This document shows, one piece after another, positions 39,511 to 52,140 of a stretch of DNA of 64,000 nt. The position numbers and the translations under genes are program-made. Below the pieces are notes generated by a model. That model saw nothing but the letters and a program-made list of their open reading frames with translations, did no database searches and was not told the DNA's origin. Origin of the DNA: Archilochus colubris (taxonomy: Eukaryota > Chordata > Aves > Apodiformes > Trochilidae); the NCBI GenBank assembly GCA_023079485.1, contig CM041084.1, positions 121,570,467 through 121,634,466 of the forward strand. The letters are read 5' to 3'. Every line of letters begins with the position of its first letter. Positions within the stretch are counted from its first letter, which is position 1.

Positions 39511-42305
39511 AACGTGCACCCTTAAAAAACCAGAGCCCTGGATTCTCTAAGGGTGACCTGAGGTGGTCTAGGAGAGGCACAAGGTGCCAAGACACATCCC
39601 TATTAACCTCCATGGTTCTCCCTGAAGGGCTGAGTACAAGTAGTGAGGTTCTAGACTACACTGGGAAAGGAGCACAGCAATTATTTATCCCAACAGTGCT
39701 CCAGGATTACATTACAACTGGAATTTTTTTTCTGCAACTGACAAAATTACATCTGTGCTCAGGTTTTTTTCTTCCCACAGCAGGTACAAAAAATTCTGCA
39801 AGAAACTCAGTGATAGGTGAGACAGCTGGAGTGTAGATAGAATAAAATTCTTTCTGATTTCAGCATTTTAAAAATATGAAAATTATTGCAGTAGGCAAAA
39901 GTTACAAATAGTCCCACTAGTTAGGATTTTCTCAAATTACCTATGGCATCATATATCTTTTTCAATTCAAAATACTGACTTGTATCTCAGACAAGAGTGA
40001 TCAGATGTGACTAGTGTTACTGGGAGTAGGAAGGTTTTCTAAGTGGCAGACTTACATACTCTTTTTGTTTTTTAAACTAGTTTCAGTGTAAAACTTTAGC
40101 TACTATGTGGTAGCATCTGAAAATGAATCTGTACAATATTGTATTTTACTTTGAGTTTTCTGATGCAGTGCCTCTTGGATGGATCTTCTCTTCTCCTTTT
40201 TATAATACCCAGAAAGAAAATTCTATACCATAGATATGACTTCTTTCCAACTGAACATTGCAGCCAGAAGTTACTATTTCTTTTTCTTAAAGATACAAGA
40301 TTTAATAGAGAAACAATGAAAAAAGAAAACGCAGAAATAATGTTCAACCAGTGCTTCTACATGCCTTGCTTTAGTGTATTTTCTTATTTGCATCTCCTTT
40401 AATTGCTGAGTACATTTGATTGAATAGGTCATGTTTTATCACTCTATGCATCTATCTTGGTTCAGGACTGGCTTCTTCCCAAACATCTTGTCTGGGTTTG
40501 CCAATGCATGTAAGGATCTGCCTGTGGAGTTAATAAGAGAGCTGCTGATGAGCTACCTTTTCTTCCAAAGTGCAATTTTTCCTTGAATTGTTGTTGATTA
40601 TAAATATCCTCCCCCTCAAATAATTCAGATAAGATCAACCTTGTGCAAATAACTTTTTAGAACTAGCTTCCACATACTGCGTGTTCATCAAAAAGTTTCA
40701 TTTACCACATCCCCATGCACAACATATTTTGCCACTCAATCTAGCTCCTTTTCTCTTCCTGACTGTGGCTTATTCAGTGTTCCCTTTTAAAATAAGCAAA
40801 TCCCATAAAACCTGTGAACGAGCATCTAACACTGTTCTGTTGCTCTATTAAATGTTCAGTATTCAGTTGAATACCCTGAAATAATTCTAGCTGAAGAACT
40901 ATTACATCTTAAATTATAGTTTTTATTTGGAAAGTGAGGCCAATGTTTAAAGAACTATGTATTATTTAATGTTTCTTGTAGAGAAATTTCCTAAATCTTT
41001 ACTTTTTTGACTACTTCAAGAGATAAACCTATATATGCTGAACTTTGAGTGCAAGTACTGCATTTGGACACTGAACACTCCTCTAGGTATGTAAGTTGTC
41101 AGTATATTCAACTGAGTGGGAGTAAACTTTCTGTGGCACCCATGTCTTATTAGAACACTGAAAATACCTTCTGAAATTTGTTCGCTGTAAGTACCACTTA
41201 TTTTTAATACAGAAAGGCCTTGAGTCTTGCACCCAATTAATAAAAAAATAAGAACTGATCGTTCTCCTCATCTTTCAAGGGCTCTTCAGTTTCAAAAAAT
41301 TGCCTAGTCCTGAACTGAAACATGAAATCAAAATCTTGAACTCTATAATCTGCAAAGCACTGAAGAGTGAAATATTTTTAGATAATTCTAGGAAAAAAAT
41401 CTGTTTAGCTTTGTATAATTAATTTGATTTTTAAATATATTTTACTATTTTTTTAAAAATTTTTTTAAGGAGGAAGACCACATTTCTGATTATGTTTTGT
41501 TAAAACAGAAGGTGCTATCATTTAGAAACTTTTATTTTCCATCTTTTAAACTGTGTTGAGTCTTATATTTACCTACTGGTGATCTGCATTTTCTTGCCAT
41601 TTTTCCACGAATAGCACATATTCTACTGATAATCTTCTTACCAGATTGACTAGATATACACAATCAGACCTCTATAAATTGCAGAATATTGTCTGATGAA
41701 GTTCATGGGTTCAAATTAATCTCTGCACTTCAAGGTCTTTTCTGAATCACATCTTCTGACTCTCATGTCTCCCCACCCCTCTCCCTCCTCCGACAGTGCC
41801 CTGACTGGTCTTTCCCCACAGCTCAGTCTCCTATTTCAACCCTTATGTGTCATCTTGCTGTCTCCAGCACATTGTCTCCTGGCCTTCCACCATGGCCTCC
41901 AACCACTGGGAGCATTCTTTTGTTTGCTGAAGGAAAGAGCTTGTTTTGAACCTTCCACTTGATCCCCTTAGATGATGATGCCTGAGTGTCACCTCTTAGC
42001 AGTGCCTTGAAAGACGCATACCAAGCTCAGCCCCTCCCTCTGTTGGTTTTTCTTTTTTCTTTTTCATCTTGTATTAATCATTATTGCCTCCACTGTGACA
42101 TTGCTTCACACTTCTTGCTGGAGATTTGGGGGCTCTCTGTTCAGCATGCAGGGCTGCCACAGATTATTTTTTCGCGTGAACTACGTTAACCCACTGATTA
42201 AAGCACGTGTATTTCTGTTTGAGATATACAGAGGGATAAGAGGTAATCTTGAAAGTGAGTAGTTAATTCATATACAGTCTGGAGGTCCTCGTTGCTGCCT
42301 GAGTA
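39511..42305. other. Unassigned non-coding DNA between two CR1 copies
   Basis: No gene was recognised. 39511-39640 is slightly GC-richer and could be CR1 sequence too diverged to follow. A C/T-rich stretch at 41765-41795 ends in CAG, the look of a splice acceptor, but no exon can be built after it. 41391-41475 is extremely AT-rich. Confidence 0.58.
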
Positions 42306-42440
42306 GAATCACAGAACTACCTTGGTTAGAAAAGACCTTCAATATCATCTGGTCCAAGCATTAACATAACACTGACAAGACTCTAACTAAGCTAAGTACT
42401 ATGTCTACACAGCCCTTAATTACCTCCATCTGTAGCAACT
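42306..42440 (-). mobile_element. CR1 non-LTR retrotransposon, short 3' stub
   Basis: The terminal AATCACAG repeat at 42307-42314 is followed by the typical CR1 3' region for about 130 bases. The minus strand shows remnants of the ORF2 end (EVIKGCVDIVLS) with small changes and a lost stop context. The right-hand boundary is approximate. It is a severely 5'-truncated insertion, more diverged than the copy at 25237. Confidence 0.85.
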
Positions 42441-45005
42441 AGATCTGCACTTTTGGCACTTTTACAAATATTTGTGCATTTTTTCTTCTTATGTGTTTGA
42501 CATTTACAATGCTGCAACCTTTTTTGACCATCCCAGTTAAATACTACTCTGTACATGTGTAAAGCCATCTTTTAGATTAGGCTACCAAGGAAGCTCATGG
42601 TACTGAGATTCCTGCTGGAAATTTTTCTTCCCTACAGGGAGTGAAAAACTAATTTTGCCCAGCTGTGTGAAAGAGCTTTTGGGAGGTGCTGGTTTATGTC
42701 AGGCTACAATCCCAAACACAACATTTTGAGCATTGGAGAGGGAAGTGCAATGCACACATCCAAATCTGGAAAAGGACTAGAGCAGAACTAGGCTCAGAAG
42801 CAACCCTGACTAAAACCAGGGTGAATACCTCAGCTAGAACATCTTTTTGCAAGCAAAGGGACTGGTGCATTCAGTTATGAAACAATTTTGTATACACTTA
42901 GTGGAACTCTGAGAATACGAACTCATAGCCAGCTGCAAATAGGCTGCAGCTTGCAAATATGAATCTATGGTATCCCATTAATGTGTTATATGAGGGTAAC
43001 ATAGGAGAGTTTATGATAAATTATAGTACATACATAGCTTTTTAACTCCAGATGTAGGCTTTGTGTTTTATAGGTTGTGGGAAATCTTGGGATTTTGACT
43101 GAAATAGCCACAGGAAAACACATCTCATTCATTTACAAGTGCAATGCAAATGTAAATTCACTTCTGTATTAGCATGAAAGTAGTACAAGACAATACACAA
43201 GGTCTTCTGTCAATTAGGGTTTCGATGAGGGATTCTTTTTTCCCACAAACTTGTCTTTAATACCAAAGGGCTATAGTATCCTAAATGTATAATATGAAGT
43301 CTTGAATTGAAAAAAGACAAAATTGGTAATGGAAAAAATTGAAATATTCAGACAATTAAAGAGGAAATGAAAGAAAGCAAGTCAGAATGAGAAGGAGAAA
43401 GGGGGGCAGAGAGGGAAAATGCGAGAGGTGATTTTTTATATTAAAAAGCATGCGGAATGAAAAAAATCAAAATATTAGATAATTACTATGAAAGGTATTT
43501 GGCTACTGGCCTTTTCTTTGTAATGTTTTATGTATGAAAGTAGTTTTATAAATAAAATGCTATGGGCTTTTGTTCAAATTGATATTATGTAGATTGCAGT
43601 GGTACTGAATGTCCAGCAGCAGGGAAAAATAATGATGAACAGAGACATCTTGGTATGAATTGGTTGTACAGCCTTATTTTATAGCAAGCACTTGCTGAAG
43701 ATACCATGCAGCAAGCAAAATACCACACATAGGTATCATGATGAGTATTAAAAATATATAAGAATGGGTTTATTATTTTCTGGGAGACATTGTCTGTTTT
43801 TATAGGCTGGTTCATTTGGACTCTGCTGTGAAATACCTTAAAAGGTAACACAGTACTCTGACTACAGCAGTAATTTATTACACCAGTTAATCTTGTAAAA
43901 TTGCCCTCTGGATGTAATAATTTGTTATTCTTTTATTAGGCCTTCTTCTGCATACCATGTTTATCATAAAGATATCACCAGTGTGATGCCTAGCAACCAG
44001 TACAATGTTCCGGAGGTGTTTGCATACATTTTCCTGAGGGAGAGATCTGCCTTGTCCCTGCTTGGGAGAGCTGTCAGGGTATTCTGATGTATGAGGGATA
44101 AAAGGAGTCCCTGCTGCAGTCTCCAATAAGCTGAAGTCACGGCCTGAAAGCACTGACTTGGGCATCACTATGCTGTGTTAGAAAATGTGTCAATTATCAG
44201 ATGGACTGCCTAAGGGTATCGCCTGGGTCTAGGTCATAAAACCATCAGGACTAAGGGGAGAAAAAATTGATGAGGAAGTAAGTTGAATTTATTGATAAAT
44301 AGGAGGATGGAATGAGAAATATATTCAATGTAACCCAGCCTCAGACATTTCCTCTCTTAAGCTTTCTTCCAGGGTAATCAATGAATATGGAAAGGTAAAA
44401 GTGCAGCCTGATTTTGGCTCAATACCCTTCCAGTCTATCCACACTTGTAATGTTTTACTGACTTTCTTGTTATTTCCAAAAAATTAAGTCAAGCAAGCCA
44501 GGAAGCCATAAAAATAAAAGTAAATTCATGCTAATATTTTATAGCTATTTTTCTATTATTGCAGCTCTTAATATACTGTGCAACTGTTTGTATGTGAATA
44601 CAGTAGGGATCACTTAAGTATCTAGCCTAAGGCCTGATTCATGAAAGCTTTATGCACCATTTATGTAGGCAGGTATCTGTGGCATTTACTCCGAAAAAGT
44701 AAGGAATACATTTCTATAAAAAAGTTTATTCCATTGTGCACCCAGCCTCCTGCTACCTGGCTGTACCTCTCAGTGAAAACAATGGGAGGAACATCAAGGG
44801 TAATCTAAATATCTGAATGGTTCAAGATTTTAGATTTAATAATAGTAGTGGATATCCAGTTATACCATGCAAGTGCAACACTCTGCATAAGGGTATAGTG
44901 GCCTTTAATTTGGGCCATTTAGAGGCATGTATATAGCACCACCAACTCATCATGAGCCATGTCCCTAAACAGGACAACAGAACTAGGTTGCATGCCAGGC
45001 AACGT
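42441..45005. other. Unassigned non-coding DNA
   Basis: No gene or transposon recognised. A purine-rich patch lies at about 43365-43430. Open frames reach 93 codons at 43887-44168 (minus strand) without a known domain. Confidence 0.6.
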
Positions 45006-45043
45006 CATTCGAGGTCAGGTCACAAGGGTCACTCGAGGTGAGG
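45006..45043. promoter_or_regulatory. Cluster of nuclear-receptor-type half-sites (DR3 plus DR4 spacing)
   Basis: AGGTCA occurs at 45012-45017 and, overlapping by one base, at 45017-45022. GGGTCA follows at 45026-45031 and AGGTGA at 45036-45041. AGGTCA to GGGTCA is a direct repeat spaced by three bases, the arrangement known for vitamin D receptor/RXR. GGGTCA to AGGTGA is spaced by four, as for thyroid hormone receptor or LXR with RXR. The flanks also form a 14-bp direct repeat, CATTCGAGGTCAGG versus CACTCGAGGTGAGG, with two mismatches. The spacing is read directly from sequence; binding and function are inference. Confidence 0.4.
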
Positions 45044-48000
45044 CTATACAGATGCTCCCCCATAAATCAGGGATTCCAGAAGCATTTCTTCTCAAACTAA
45101 CTACCTAACAAGGGAGCTAATTGCTTAAACACTATTATTTTCATTATACACCCTTCCTTTCTTTAAGGTTTCTTTAGAAAAAATGCTTCCCAAATAACTA
45201 TCTACCACCTTTAACATTGTAATTCCTCATTAATCCAGTTCTTTCCATAGGAAAGCAAACTACTCTCTTAAAGATTTCCAACTTTTGCAAGTACCTTTCA
45301 CTTGCTGCAGGAATTCTGCATGTTGAGAATACTGCCATACTTAGGATCTGAGTGTAAAGTCAGTACTTCAATAGAAAGAAAAAGTCACTTCTTACCACAC
45401 TGATAAAATAAGTTCACCCTGTGCAAGGGTAAATTTTAAGAGGGACAAATTAGTGCATTTTCATCACTTCTTCTCTTTAAAGAGGACCTCTCCTCAGCAG
45501 CAGTGCATGAATTCACACAAGGTGGACTGCTGGAACAGCTGCACATACGAATGCAAGATATTCTTTGTAGATGAAAGGAAAAATACAGTATAACCTCACC
45601 CTTTTGAAAATAGCCTGGGAATTACAGCCAAGAACTCCTAACTTTTGCTTGGCTCGTTTCTCCTCATTCAAGACTGGGAGGGAGCAAAGATCCCCACTGA
45701 GCCTTTCTTAGCAGCTAAACACGAGTGCTGCTTGTGCTCCTTGCTCTGTGCCCTGGGAACCTTCACTCTGCAAAATCCTGGGACACTCACATCTAAATCC
45801 ACAAGATGTTTGCAAAATCATAGGCAGAACCAGTGAGAAAATGGAATGTCTGTTGCATTGGAACTTCTAAATTTTCAGGAAAAAATCCAACAATTTATGG
45901 ATCAGATTAGAAGTTACTGTTTTTAAGTATTTCAGGGAGGGAAAATGCTGGACTGTATTTCCAAGAAGTTTTCACTGTTCACTTTTCCAAAATGTTTCTA
46001 AATGTTTCTGAATACTCCCATGAAGTCCAGAGCACACTGTCCTCTTCCTTCCAGGCAAATTATGGAGTACTGCATGGAACAGCAACCTACATCCATCTTT
46101 CTCTGAATCAGACTTTTAAAGAACAAATAACCTAGGAACCACAGCTGGAGTACCCTGACTGGCATCTTACTAACACATGGAGTAGCTGAAAAAGAATTTC
46201 TGAAAAAAAACCCATACCTGAAATCATTGCAGGGAGATTTTTATTTTTTTTTGAGAAATCTTACTTTCCACCTGAAGTCATTCTGAAAGCAAAACAATAC
46301 AAGAAGCACATCTAGATTACAGATTCATTGGGAGAACAACATGGCCCATATTTTGTTGAACAGACTAGTAAGTGCAGCCTAAATCACCCTGAGCTCTTTT
46401 TTTTGTTTTTTTCTTCAGGAATCTTCATTCCTAAATCCTATGATTTCCAGTAATCAAGCCTAGATGTGGCAGGAGCATGTATCTCTGTGCCAGATGACAA
46501 CCTGATTGAATCTGTGCTAATCTTCAAGGTAGACTTGGATGAAAAGTATTGCTTCTTGCAGCTATGTCTACTTAGGTGTGATTTTGAGTTTAGGAGGATT
46601 CCAGACCATAAATCTAGTAATATTTGTCTTTAAATGTCTTGTTTAGGGAAATCCTGAACTGCCTATCTAGGTCAAATTTACAGGGATGGGATTTTGGCCC
46701 TCAGCCTGTAGCAAAAGCTTTACATTGCAAAAAGTAACAGGCAAGATTATTTCCTCACTTTCTAGGAGAAAAAAAGTCCACCAAAATCTAATTGGGTTGC
46801 TTGAAAATAGAAAAAATTCAAAAATGATAAAATGAAGGGATTAGAACACAGCCACAACTACAAGAGTTGTCTGAGGTAGAGTTTCCCCACCCTAGCTTCT
46901 ATAGTTTATTCAAAATACGCAAACATCTCATAACTACAAAGTTTAAATAAGAATTAGGTCATTTGGTGATATTTCTGGATCTTGCTGATTCCAGTTGTCT
47001 TTTGTGAACAGCTTTTTCTTCTTTCCTCTGTTTTGACAGTTTCATTTCTGCTTCCAGTGGAACTTAGACTCGAGAAAATGTGGATAAACTGTGAAAAGAA
47101 AATTAAGGACATTCTGAAAATTTAACAAGGAATTTGTTTAGAATTAATTACAGTTCTGAGCATGAAGAAAAGGGAAGATGGGAAGGTCTAACTTTACCTG
47201 TTCATCCTTTAGAAATAGCAAAATAGGCTTTACTGTCTAAAGTCTATATAGTCACTAGAAGTAACAACAAAATTCTCACTGATTTCAATAGTGAAGGAAA
47301 AATTCTCCAACTGTCCAAAGACTTCTGACATTTTCCAGTAAACCCAAGAAGGCCAAATGTTACACTGTTGTAACTGACATTCTTTCTGCTCTTTACAATC
47401 TGAAATAATCAAGTGTTATGCTACAAAGGCAGAAATATGATGAGTTCAGTTTGACAGAATTCTGACAAGAATGTGGGGCAATTACCTCTTAAATATACAA
47501 TAATAAAGGATAAATTCTACCTCCCCACTCTGAGGAAGAATCCTATGAGCCTGCGTAAGCACAGGGTTCAGGACCTGGACTCAGACATTTTCCAAAGGTT
47601 GATAGAACCCGGTTTGAATAAACAGACTCCTGGAGATGGAAATAAATTGTACAGAAGGTGCATCTGTGCCTGCACAAAGATGTTAATTTTGCTCTCCCTT
47701 TGCCTTTTTAAGGCTTAAAAGCCTCAAATAATTTGGTTTCAATAAAGCTAAGTTGCAGTCTTAGTGTAACTACTAGTAAATATAGTAGCTATTTCATAAG
47801 TATTGCTGTCACTTTCTTTGACTAAAGTTACAGAAATTCTTTTAATTTTATATAGGGGACTAAATTTGTAATGGAAAATGATATTTGATGGTGTTTAAAT
47901 GCAGAGTATGTCACTGCATAAAGCATAGGGCTCTTTTAAGTTATTTTTTTTAACTTCTTGACATGTGTCACAATTTGGAATTCTGCTCTCATGGGATAAA

Positions 48001-50369
48001 TGCCAGATTACATGGTGTAGTATTTTTATCCTCTGTACTTTCACTGTAGAAGCATACAACATCAAAGAAGAGGCAGATCACTCACATCAGCAGAAAATGG
48101 AATAGGACTATAATATGCTTGCTTTGATCTCTCCTTCTAATAATTATCTTGGCTACATGCATACATTGAAAGTAAGATTTGAATTAATAAGGCCAAGAGA
48201 CCCTGGAAAATGTAAGAAGGATATCTGAATACTAACTTTGACTATCTTTAACAAGATAAACTGCAATGAGCCTACAAAGTTCTGGATTGTTAATTTAGGG
48301 CAATAATCCTTAAATATTATTCTTTCTTAAACTTGTCACCACTACATTCAGCAGATACTACCAGTCCCATTAAGACAGTATCTTCCTAAAATCACACTCA
48401 CCTATAGTTGGGATGGGGAGGGTAGTATTCTGCTATCATCCATTTGATTTCACATAGGTTTTCAAACAGGAGGGCCTACGGTAAAAATCATTAAATTTAT
48501 ATAAAAAAGTCATCACTACGCAGTCTGTTATCATTAAAAACTATTCTAATATTGCCTTAGGAAAGATATTGCTTTTGATATGGAAAGTAAATCAAATCAT
48601 CCACATCCACATAGGATTTATACAGAGGCAAGAAGCATATTGCATGCCTGGTCAGTCATTTTTTACATTTTTAAACTGGTGTTTATTGCTATATTGTGTT
48701 TTGGGAATCCTATTTCTGCCCAATGTGAGTAGGAATTATAACATAAACAGGATGGTTGTATGTGAAAACCTCATATGGTAAATACTGGCTGGGGGAAAAT
48801 CTACTGCAATTTGACAGCCTCAAAGTATGAAAATATCTTATTCTTCTCCTTCATTTTTGGTACATGTGAGTAAGATCAGCAGCTGGGTAGAGAGCACGTT
48901 GCTCCCAAACCCAGACGTTACAACTTCAAATTATTATTTGATAAATCTTGGCTGAGCTGCTAACCATCATGCGAGTACAATGCCCTGTAATGTACAAAGG
49001 GATGCATAATGTGCTAGCCAGGCTGACTTAAGCATGATGTGAATTAAACAAATGAGAGCTAGCACATCTATGGTTAATATACCAAAAGCGAGTTCCAAAA
49101 GGCCACCTGAACAAAGAAAGTCTGTCAAAACAGCAGAGGCTGCTGTTGTCCTCAAAATCCCAGTCAAAGGTTAAAAATGTTCTTTTAAAACAGGGTTAGC
49201 TGGGCATACATGTAACAGAGCAACATGCAGAAAGAAGTGCTTTGAAGAAACACTCTCTCTGCTGAAAACAGACACGCTTTTCTCATCTGCTGAACTTACC
49301 TGACAGTGGAGGGGAGTTGCAAGAGAAAAGGTTTGCTTCAGCAAGGATGCTAGAAATGGCTTTGTTAAGTTCTGAGACCAGCACTTTGAATTGAAGCACA
49401 AGCACCACTAAATACTCATAGCCTGGCTGTCCTATGTAAGAGAGAGAAACAAAAGGAACTGTTTGTGAGTGGTTATGGGTACCATCAAGACAAATTTCTC
49501 TGCAGAAAACACATGCCATAGACCATATGATCTTTGCAGAAAAAGAACAATACTTAACAGTCACAACTGGTCTCTTTCCCTGAGGTTCTTATACTCTCAG
49601 TAGCTACTGACTTCCTATGCTTGCCAACCAAAATTCAGAAACCTGTTTTTTTTTCCTGACTTGCCAAGTTCTTTGTTAGTTTTCAGGTCACTGGAGTTAA
49701 AGCAGTGGCTGGGAGTACTTCCCATGTAAGCAAAAACTGTTCCCAGCAGTTGTTACATGCTAGCTTTCTCCAGCTGCACAAAGTCCAGCCACCACATGCT
49801 AGGACTCATGTTCCCATTGACCCAGCCACTTCAGTACAAATGTTAAACTAGCCCAGAGGTGATTTAGGGAGCACCTTGCACTGTTTGGGCCTGAGAGGGA
49901 ATTCAGCTTGACTGCACCTTCATATAACTGCCAAGAAGTGGTTAAGTTCAAAATTTCTTTCCAGTGGCATGGAATTATTGTGGTGCATGCTTCTAACAGG
50001 GGGTAAAATAAGACATCCACAGAGGTTTTGGAACACAGAATGTTTCTTCCTCCCAGTTGAGCTTCGACATCCAATACAACTAAAAGTGTCTTGAGCTATT
50101 CTGTTACAGTGTAAGGATATAGAGGGAGTTTTATTTTATAGACCTGTCCCAGAAATATTCCAAGTAGGTGCTATGGTAACAGAATACTGTGGCAAAGGAC
50201 AATCAGAGTGTGAGCCCATCAGTAACGTTTTTATTATATCTGTTTAAAATAAGCCTCTTGAAACTTATTATAGCAGTATGTTGTTCACTGTACTGGCATA
50301 TTTCTGAACTCATGAGGCACAGAAAGTTTCTTGTAAATGTAAGGCCTCCACCTCTCCTAAGTAAATAGC
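45044..50369. other. Unassigned non-coding DNA
   Basis: No exon, RNA gene or transposon recognised in about 5.3 kb. T-rich patches occur at about 46236-46252 and 46398-46422. The stretch 48890-49400 has less homopolymer and more mixed words than its neighbours, but shows no specific signal. Open frames stay at or below 93 codons. Confidence 0.62.
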
Positions 50370-50760
50370 TGTAGTGGGCTGACCCTGGCCAGCAGCAAGG
50401 CATCCACACAGCCACTCATTCACCCCCTCAGAGGGATGACAGAAAGAATACAAAGAGCAGAAATGAAAAATCTTGTGGGATGAGATAAAAACAGTTTAGT
50501 AAGTGAAGGGAAAAGGGGAGCGAAAATGAAAACAAACCACCACAATGATGCAAAATCAATCACTCGCCACCTTTCCCAAGTAGACCAATGCCCAGGCAGT
50601 CTCTGAGCAAAGACAAAATTCCCAATCTATAGTGCAGAGTATGACAGCATATGGTCTGTGTTATCCCTTTAGCCAGCTTGCCTCAGCTGTCTCTGCTGAG
50701 TGCCCTCCCAGCCTCCTGGCCATACCCATCCTACTCACCCGGGAGGGCAAATCTGAGTTG
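50370..50760 (-). mobile_element. Endogenous retrovirus LTR relic (partial, solo)
   Basis: A sharp boundary at 50370 with the canonical TG end opens a sequence I recognise from memory as the 3' end of a family of avian endogenous-retrovirus LTRs, here in reverse orientation. The match runs through a start-like block (50371-50400), a central part (50490-50600) and a last similar block near 50640-50750. After that similarity is lost, so the U3 end is missing or eroded. The expected poly(A)-signal position of the R region (about 50491-50505) is degraded. No internal gag, pol or env sequence is seen on either side, which fits a solo LTR left by recombination. The family and retrovirus class are not resolved here. 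Confidence 0.72.
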
Positions 50761-51949
50761 TTTATTGTTCAAATGATTGGGACTGGAAATTGCTGTCAGC
50801 TAATGTTGTTATATTGCAGAGAAGGATACAGAGTGAAAACCGGGCACTGTCAGATGATGTGACGCCTGGTTCACAGTTTTGTCACAGTGGTGAGTGCTCC
50901 AGGACAGATTTGGTTTCATTTCAGTAGAAAAACTGGGAGAAGAACAGAAAATAGCTCTTGGTTCCACGAAGCAATCTTTAACAAATTACCAGAACTAGTT
51001 ACAGAGATCAGCTACACCTAGGAGCACTGAGACGTATTTCAGAACCCTGGAATGTCTTCAAATCTAAGATCTCAGACTCTGCATCCAAAAGAATAAGCAG
51101 ACGAGGAAAAAAAAAAAAAAAGAAATACAGAAAAACAGAAAGCCTACAGGGAATAGTAAAAAGTCTATGTTTTATTTAGAAGAATGAAAACGATGCTAAC
51201 AGCCAAACTAAACTCATTAACATAATGTTAAAACAAAGAACAAATTGTTCTTCCTATATATGAATTTGAAGAAGGAAAAAAAAAAGAAAGTGTGATATCC
51301 ATGGGGTATATTAAAGAGAAAGCATTTCCAAAAATCCCCAAAGGGAAAAAAATAAATACATACTTAATCTAATTTTTCAGTAATGAGTTGATGTTGACAT
51401 AACTACAAAAGACATATGGACAGTGTGGAAGACAAAGAACTTTATTTGTAATCAAGGGAGAAGTAAAACCAAGAGGTGAAACACACATAGATTACAGAAA
51501 GAAATAATTCCGACTGTGGAAGTCCCTGCTCTAGGAAAATCTCAGCCATTTAGCGAACTGGGGACTGCTAGATAAAAGGAAAGGGGAAGAGGAATGGAAG
51601 GGGAAGAAAAAGAGCTCCATATAATCACAAATTCTTTAAAATTACCTCATATGATGTTATCCAGGCTTGAGTGAGGAAAAAGAAATAAAATGGGGGTGTG
51701 GAAATTTCAGAAGAATCTAAAATTTCAGTTTTAGAAAACATGAAAATTGAGATGAATGGATTGCTAAATAGTTTGTCTGAATTTAGAGAAAGAAGATTAG
51801 TAGCTCAGTGTAGCAGAGATATATTCATAACCAATAACTAGACAAAGGAAGTGAGGTAAATAAATATTCATTTTTTCCAGAATTATATTCAAAATAAAAA
51901 GATAAATTGTCTCAGAAACTGAGTTTAGTTAACAAGAAAGGCTGTTGAC
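50761..51949. other. Purine-rich unassigned DNA
   Basis: The plus strand is strikingly rich in A and G, with a run of 15 A at 51107-51121 and GGAAAGGGGAAG-type words around 51575-51615. It may be the upstream body of the eroded LINE at 51950-52140, since the orientation is the same, but I cannot align it to any known element. Confidence 0.5.
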
Positions 51950-52140
51950 AGAGTCAGAGGGAAATTTATTTGGAGTTCATCAAGGATCAGTCTGAGGATC
52001 CACATGTCATGATATCTTCATTAACAGCTTTTTCACAAAAAAATAAGTATACTAATGGTATTTGCTCACATTAGTATTGGGAGGTAGCAATAGTGAAGAA
52101 GGATTGGGATATCTTGCCAAAATACTTGTCTGTCTCAGAA
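51950..52140 (+). pseudogene. Ancient CR1-like LINE reverse-transcriptase relic
   Basis: On the plus strand, codons 51972-52028 read GVHQGSV, a stop, GSTCHDIFINS. This matches the conserved GVPQGSVLGP...NIFIND block of CR1-type reverse transcriptases at most positions. About 30 bases later, in another frame, FAHISIGR (52061-52084) stands where the catalytic FADDTKLGG box belongs; both catalytic aspartates are lost. The spacing, order and strand agree. Stops and frameshifts show a long-dead copy, much older than the minus-strand CR1 fragments and in the opposite orientation. The limits are approximate; neither the upstream palm box nor a 3' tail could be found. Confidence 0.68.

Noticed and set aside
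41765..41800. Pyrimidine tract ending in CAG, splice-acceptor look
   Set aside because: No exon with a matching donor or recognised coding sequence follows, and such tracts are common in C/T-rich patches.
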